Assembly: GCF_008831285.2 (NCBI RefSeq)
Contig: NC_045138.2
Coordinates: 23,345,934 to 23,409,933, forward strand
DNA length: 64,000 nt
Direction of reading: 5' to 3'
From: Nymphaea colorata
Lineage: Eukaryota > Streptophyta > Magnoliopsida > Nymphaeales > Nymphaeaceae
Position 1 is the first letter of the stretch. Every line of letters starts with the position of its first letter. Below, piece by piece: positions 62,060 through 64,000 of this stretch. The translations under genes and the position numbers were made by a program. The notes below the pieces were generated by a model. The model was not told the origin of the DNA. It did no database searches and saw only the letters and a program-made list of their open reading frames with translations.

Positions 62060-62670
62060 TGAATTTTTTTTCTCTTAGCACTATATCTCTTGGATGAAAC
62101 CATTCGGGTTCAAATAAGGCTAGTTCATCTCATAATTGTTCCATCTTTCTAACATACTCCTAAGTAGCTTTATCTTTTTGTTGGAGACTTGCAATCTTCA
62201 TTTGAAGGTTGCACATGTAAGCTACATCCTTCATAGCATGAGTTTTCTTGAGGAGTTCCCAAGCTTCATAAACAAAGTTATGTTTGGCTATTTGACTCAA
62301 TTGTAGTATCAACACAAACAAGATCTATGTAATGATTTTGTGGTGTCCTATCTTCCATTCTTCTTATTTTTCTCATATTCATTCACAACTTTATCTTTTT
62401 CGATTCCATCTAGTTCATGGGTTTTCCATCCAAGGTTTTGGTTAAAACTAATTGTGGTTCACTTTTAGACCCATCAACAAGTCCCCACAATCCTTTACTT
62501 CTAATGAAGTGTTCTATGGCTCTTGTCCATTGAATATAATTAGATGAAGTAAGTTTAGGGAGACAAATGAAAGTAGTTTTCTCATTCATGATGTGAACCT
62601 TGTATAGATGTAGTTGAGTTGTTGAGGTCGCACTAAGATGAAAACATCCACAAAAACAACAAGAAGACAA
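62060..62670 (-). pseudogene. Copia gag (UBN2-type) fragments
   Basis: At 62670-62410 the frame reads LTSSNYIQWTRAIEHFIRSK, the N-terminal gag signature ('L.G.NY..W...M...L'). Farther left, around 62290-62060, another stretch gives NFVYEAWELLKKTHAMKDVA and LQMKIASLQQKDKAT, the middle UBN2 helices, then two stops. Decayed. Confidence 0.7.
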
Positions 62671-62946
62671 CTTGAGGCAATACCAAAACAGTCCACGAAA
62701 TCAGTCACAAAAATTAGCAAGATAGAAACTTGTGAGAGCACCAAGAACAGCCACAAAAGTCAGCGAGATATCCACGAAAAACAGCCACCAAAGATCAACA
62801 AGAAGACAGCTCCTCTTGTGCAAAACAGCAGCCAATCCTTCTGTCAAATAGTTGGTGTGCTTCACAGTTACGAATAGGCAGCAAGGACTGATTTTTCAAG
62901 GCTTTGAAAATCAGCAAACGAAAGGCCAAACCACAATTTGATACCG

Positions 62947-63356
62947 TGTAAAACAGGGCTGAACTTAATGATAGAAACACTTCAAGAAGGTACCAGCCAG
63001 TCCAAGAAATCACACATGGAGAAACCTCAAACTAGAGGTGAAAAAATTGTATTCAATCTCAAATTATACACAAAAGCAGGCCTTGAAGCCCACACAAAGC
63101 AATGGATCCAAGTCCCTTATTTATAGAAGAAAGAAAGGAAGAAGGAGAAAAAAGAGCTAGCTGTTGGGCATCTCCAACGGCTAGAAATCTAGCAGTTGAG
63201 AGTAGCCAACAGCTAGTTTCTTTAGCAACTAAAAAGAAATAAAAAATATACAGAAAAATACACAAAAAATAAAAGGAAAATAAATACAAAAAGGCCTAGG
63301 CATACATACATATATTTATATATACAAATCATACATCAAACTACTAGGAGTTTAAG
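62947..63356 (-). repeat. 5' LTR of the gag-only element
   Basis: Starts TGTAAAACAGGG next to the primer-site-like sequence and ends 'tactaggagtttaag'. Partner of 61566-61986. Confidence 0.8.
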
Positions 63357-63409
63357 ATATATGATAGTACATATAAAAACATATATGTGTACTTACATTT
63401 AGAGCCAAT

Positions 63410-64000
63410 CCTTAAATTCTAACATTACTATTATCAAAATTAGAACTGCACCTGTTATCATTCTTATGTTCTTGCTGTCCATGCAAATTAAATCCATCAG
63501 GCGCACTGGAATCCACTGCCTTGACAATATCTGCTAACATTGGATAAACTGAAGCTGAATTTCCAAAATCCTAATCTTTCATTTTGTTTGTAGTGTAAGG
63601 GACAAGAGCAGCACCTTGTGCAATAGGTTCAGCATTTAAAATGGCATGGAAAATAGCAACTCTTACCCCATATCGACATCATTGGTATTACTAGGCACTT
63701 CTGAATGATTCAAGGGCATTTCTTCATTTGGAAGAAGTTTACATTGTTCATTTGGGTCATGTCTATGGCCTTGAACTTCAAGCTGAACCTTTTCTTCTGG
63801 CCCATTTCCATTAACTTCCAGTAGGTGTAACAGTTACAATATAGGAGCCACAACTTCCAGCGCTGTTAAATCTAGAATTATCAGCGAGCAAAGGAACAAA
63901 AACTCCAAGAAATTTCAGGGCAGAAACACCAGCAGCTCTTGCCACTTCAGCCTGCTCAAGCACTATTTCCTGTGCTCCAGCTTTCATTTTCTTGGCAACT
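63410..64000 (-). pseudogene. Unidentified coding-like segment, broken, runs off the window
   Basis: From 64000 leftward the minus strand gives a long open stretch (KKMKAGAQEIVLEQAEVARA, then ALKFLGVFVPLLADNS), ending at a stop near 63825. A one-base shift opens a second stretch (EKVQLEVQGHRHDPNEQCKL ... NTNDVDMG, to about 63677). A third (VAIFHAILNAEPIAQGAALV) follows and is broken by one TAG before DFGNSASVYPMLADIVKAVD. Composition looks like real protein, but I do not recognise the family. A decayed gene or processed copy is likely; exons of a live gene misread by me are possible, since GTAAGA follows DVDMG. Confidence 0.4.

Larger units (their letters stand above)
61566..63356 (-). mobile_element. 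Gag-only non-autonomous Copia-like element
   Basis: Direct repeats 61566-61986 and 62947-63356 (about 421 and 410 bp) flank a 960-bp interior. Inside the right copy the minus strand reads CGGTATCAAATTGTGG, a primer-site-like sequence, so the right copy is the 5' LTR. The interior encodes only gag fragments. Protease, integrase and RT are absent, so movement would need another element's proteins. The 3' borders of the LTRs do not end in a clear CA. Confidence 0.75.

Noticed and set aside
1-64000. CRISPR arrays, rRNA genes, bacterial operons, tRNA genes
   Set aside because: No regularly spaced identical repeats, no rRNA signature and no bacterial gene layout were seen. I did not find a convincing tRNA cloverleaf by eye; a tRNAscan run would settle it.

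Overview
This is a stretch of the nuclear genome of a flowering plant. It carries a nuclear gene for a chloroplast photosystem I subunit, spliceosomal-intron genes with GT-AG junctions, long AT-rich introns and dense plant retrotransposon and DNA-transposon debris. Coding exons are not strongly GC-biased as grass genes often are, and introns reach 5 kb, but I cannot name the species. I see no bacterial operon, CRISPR array or rRNA gene.

Four host genes can be supported. (1) psaD on the minus strand (2694-3308) is intronless and encodes the stromal PsaD subunit of photosystem I with its transit peptide. (2) PRP18 on the minus strand (6418-9688) is a splicing factor gene with two exons around a 2-kb intron; the joined product is 426 aa. 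(3) A seven-exon gene on the minus strand (20240-24926, possibly from 25010) encodes a 2-oxoglutarate/Fe(II) dioxygenase with all iron and 2OG ligands present. (4) The first eight exons of a WD40-repeat gene lie on the plus strand (46585-59557) with very large, transposon-filled introns; its remaining exons were not found before the window ends. The four genes have no evident functional link.

The space between genes is mostly mobile DNA. It includes a Copia integrase scrap (about 660-870), a CACTA-like end (13739 onward), a complete small TRIM retroelement inside an AT microsatellite (16704-17152), two decayed hAT (DUF659) transposase genes (17285-19219 plus, 34140-36268 minus) and a 1.6-kb tandem duplication (25402-28660). 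A nearly complete 6.4-kb Copia element with LTRs, PBS and PPT occupies 38494-44861; its gag core is missing and an unusual AACCGGTT-rich leader is present. Inside or beside the WD40 gene there are paired MITEs, a transposon-like inverted-repeat element holding a Copia LTR, a Ty3/gypsy-type LTR, and a gag-only Copia derivative (61566-63356). The right edge (63420-64000, minus) holds a broken coding-like segment of unknown identity.

The most unusual structures are a perfect 36-bp inverted repeat around a long (AT)n tract in a WD40 intron, a perfect 53-bp inverted repeat at the 3' end of one hAT gene, the TRIM-in-microsatellite insertion, the palindromic ACCGGT array in the Copia leader, and an inverted-repeat pair whose differences are all transitions. 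I found no clearly new multi-gene system.
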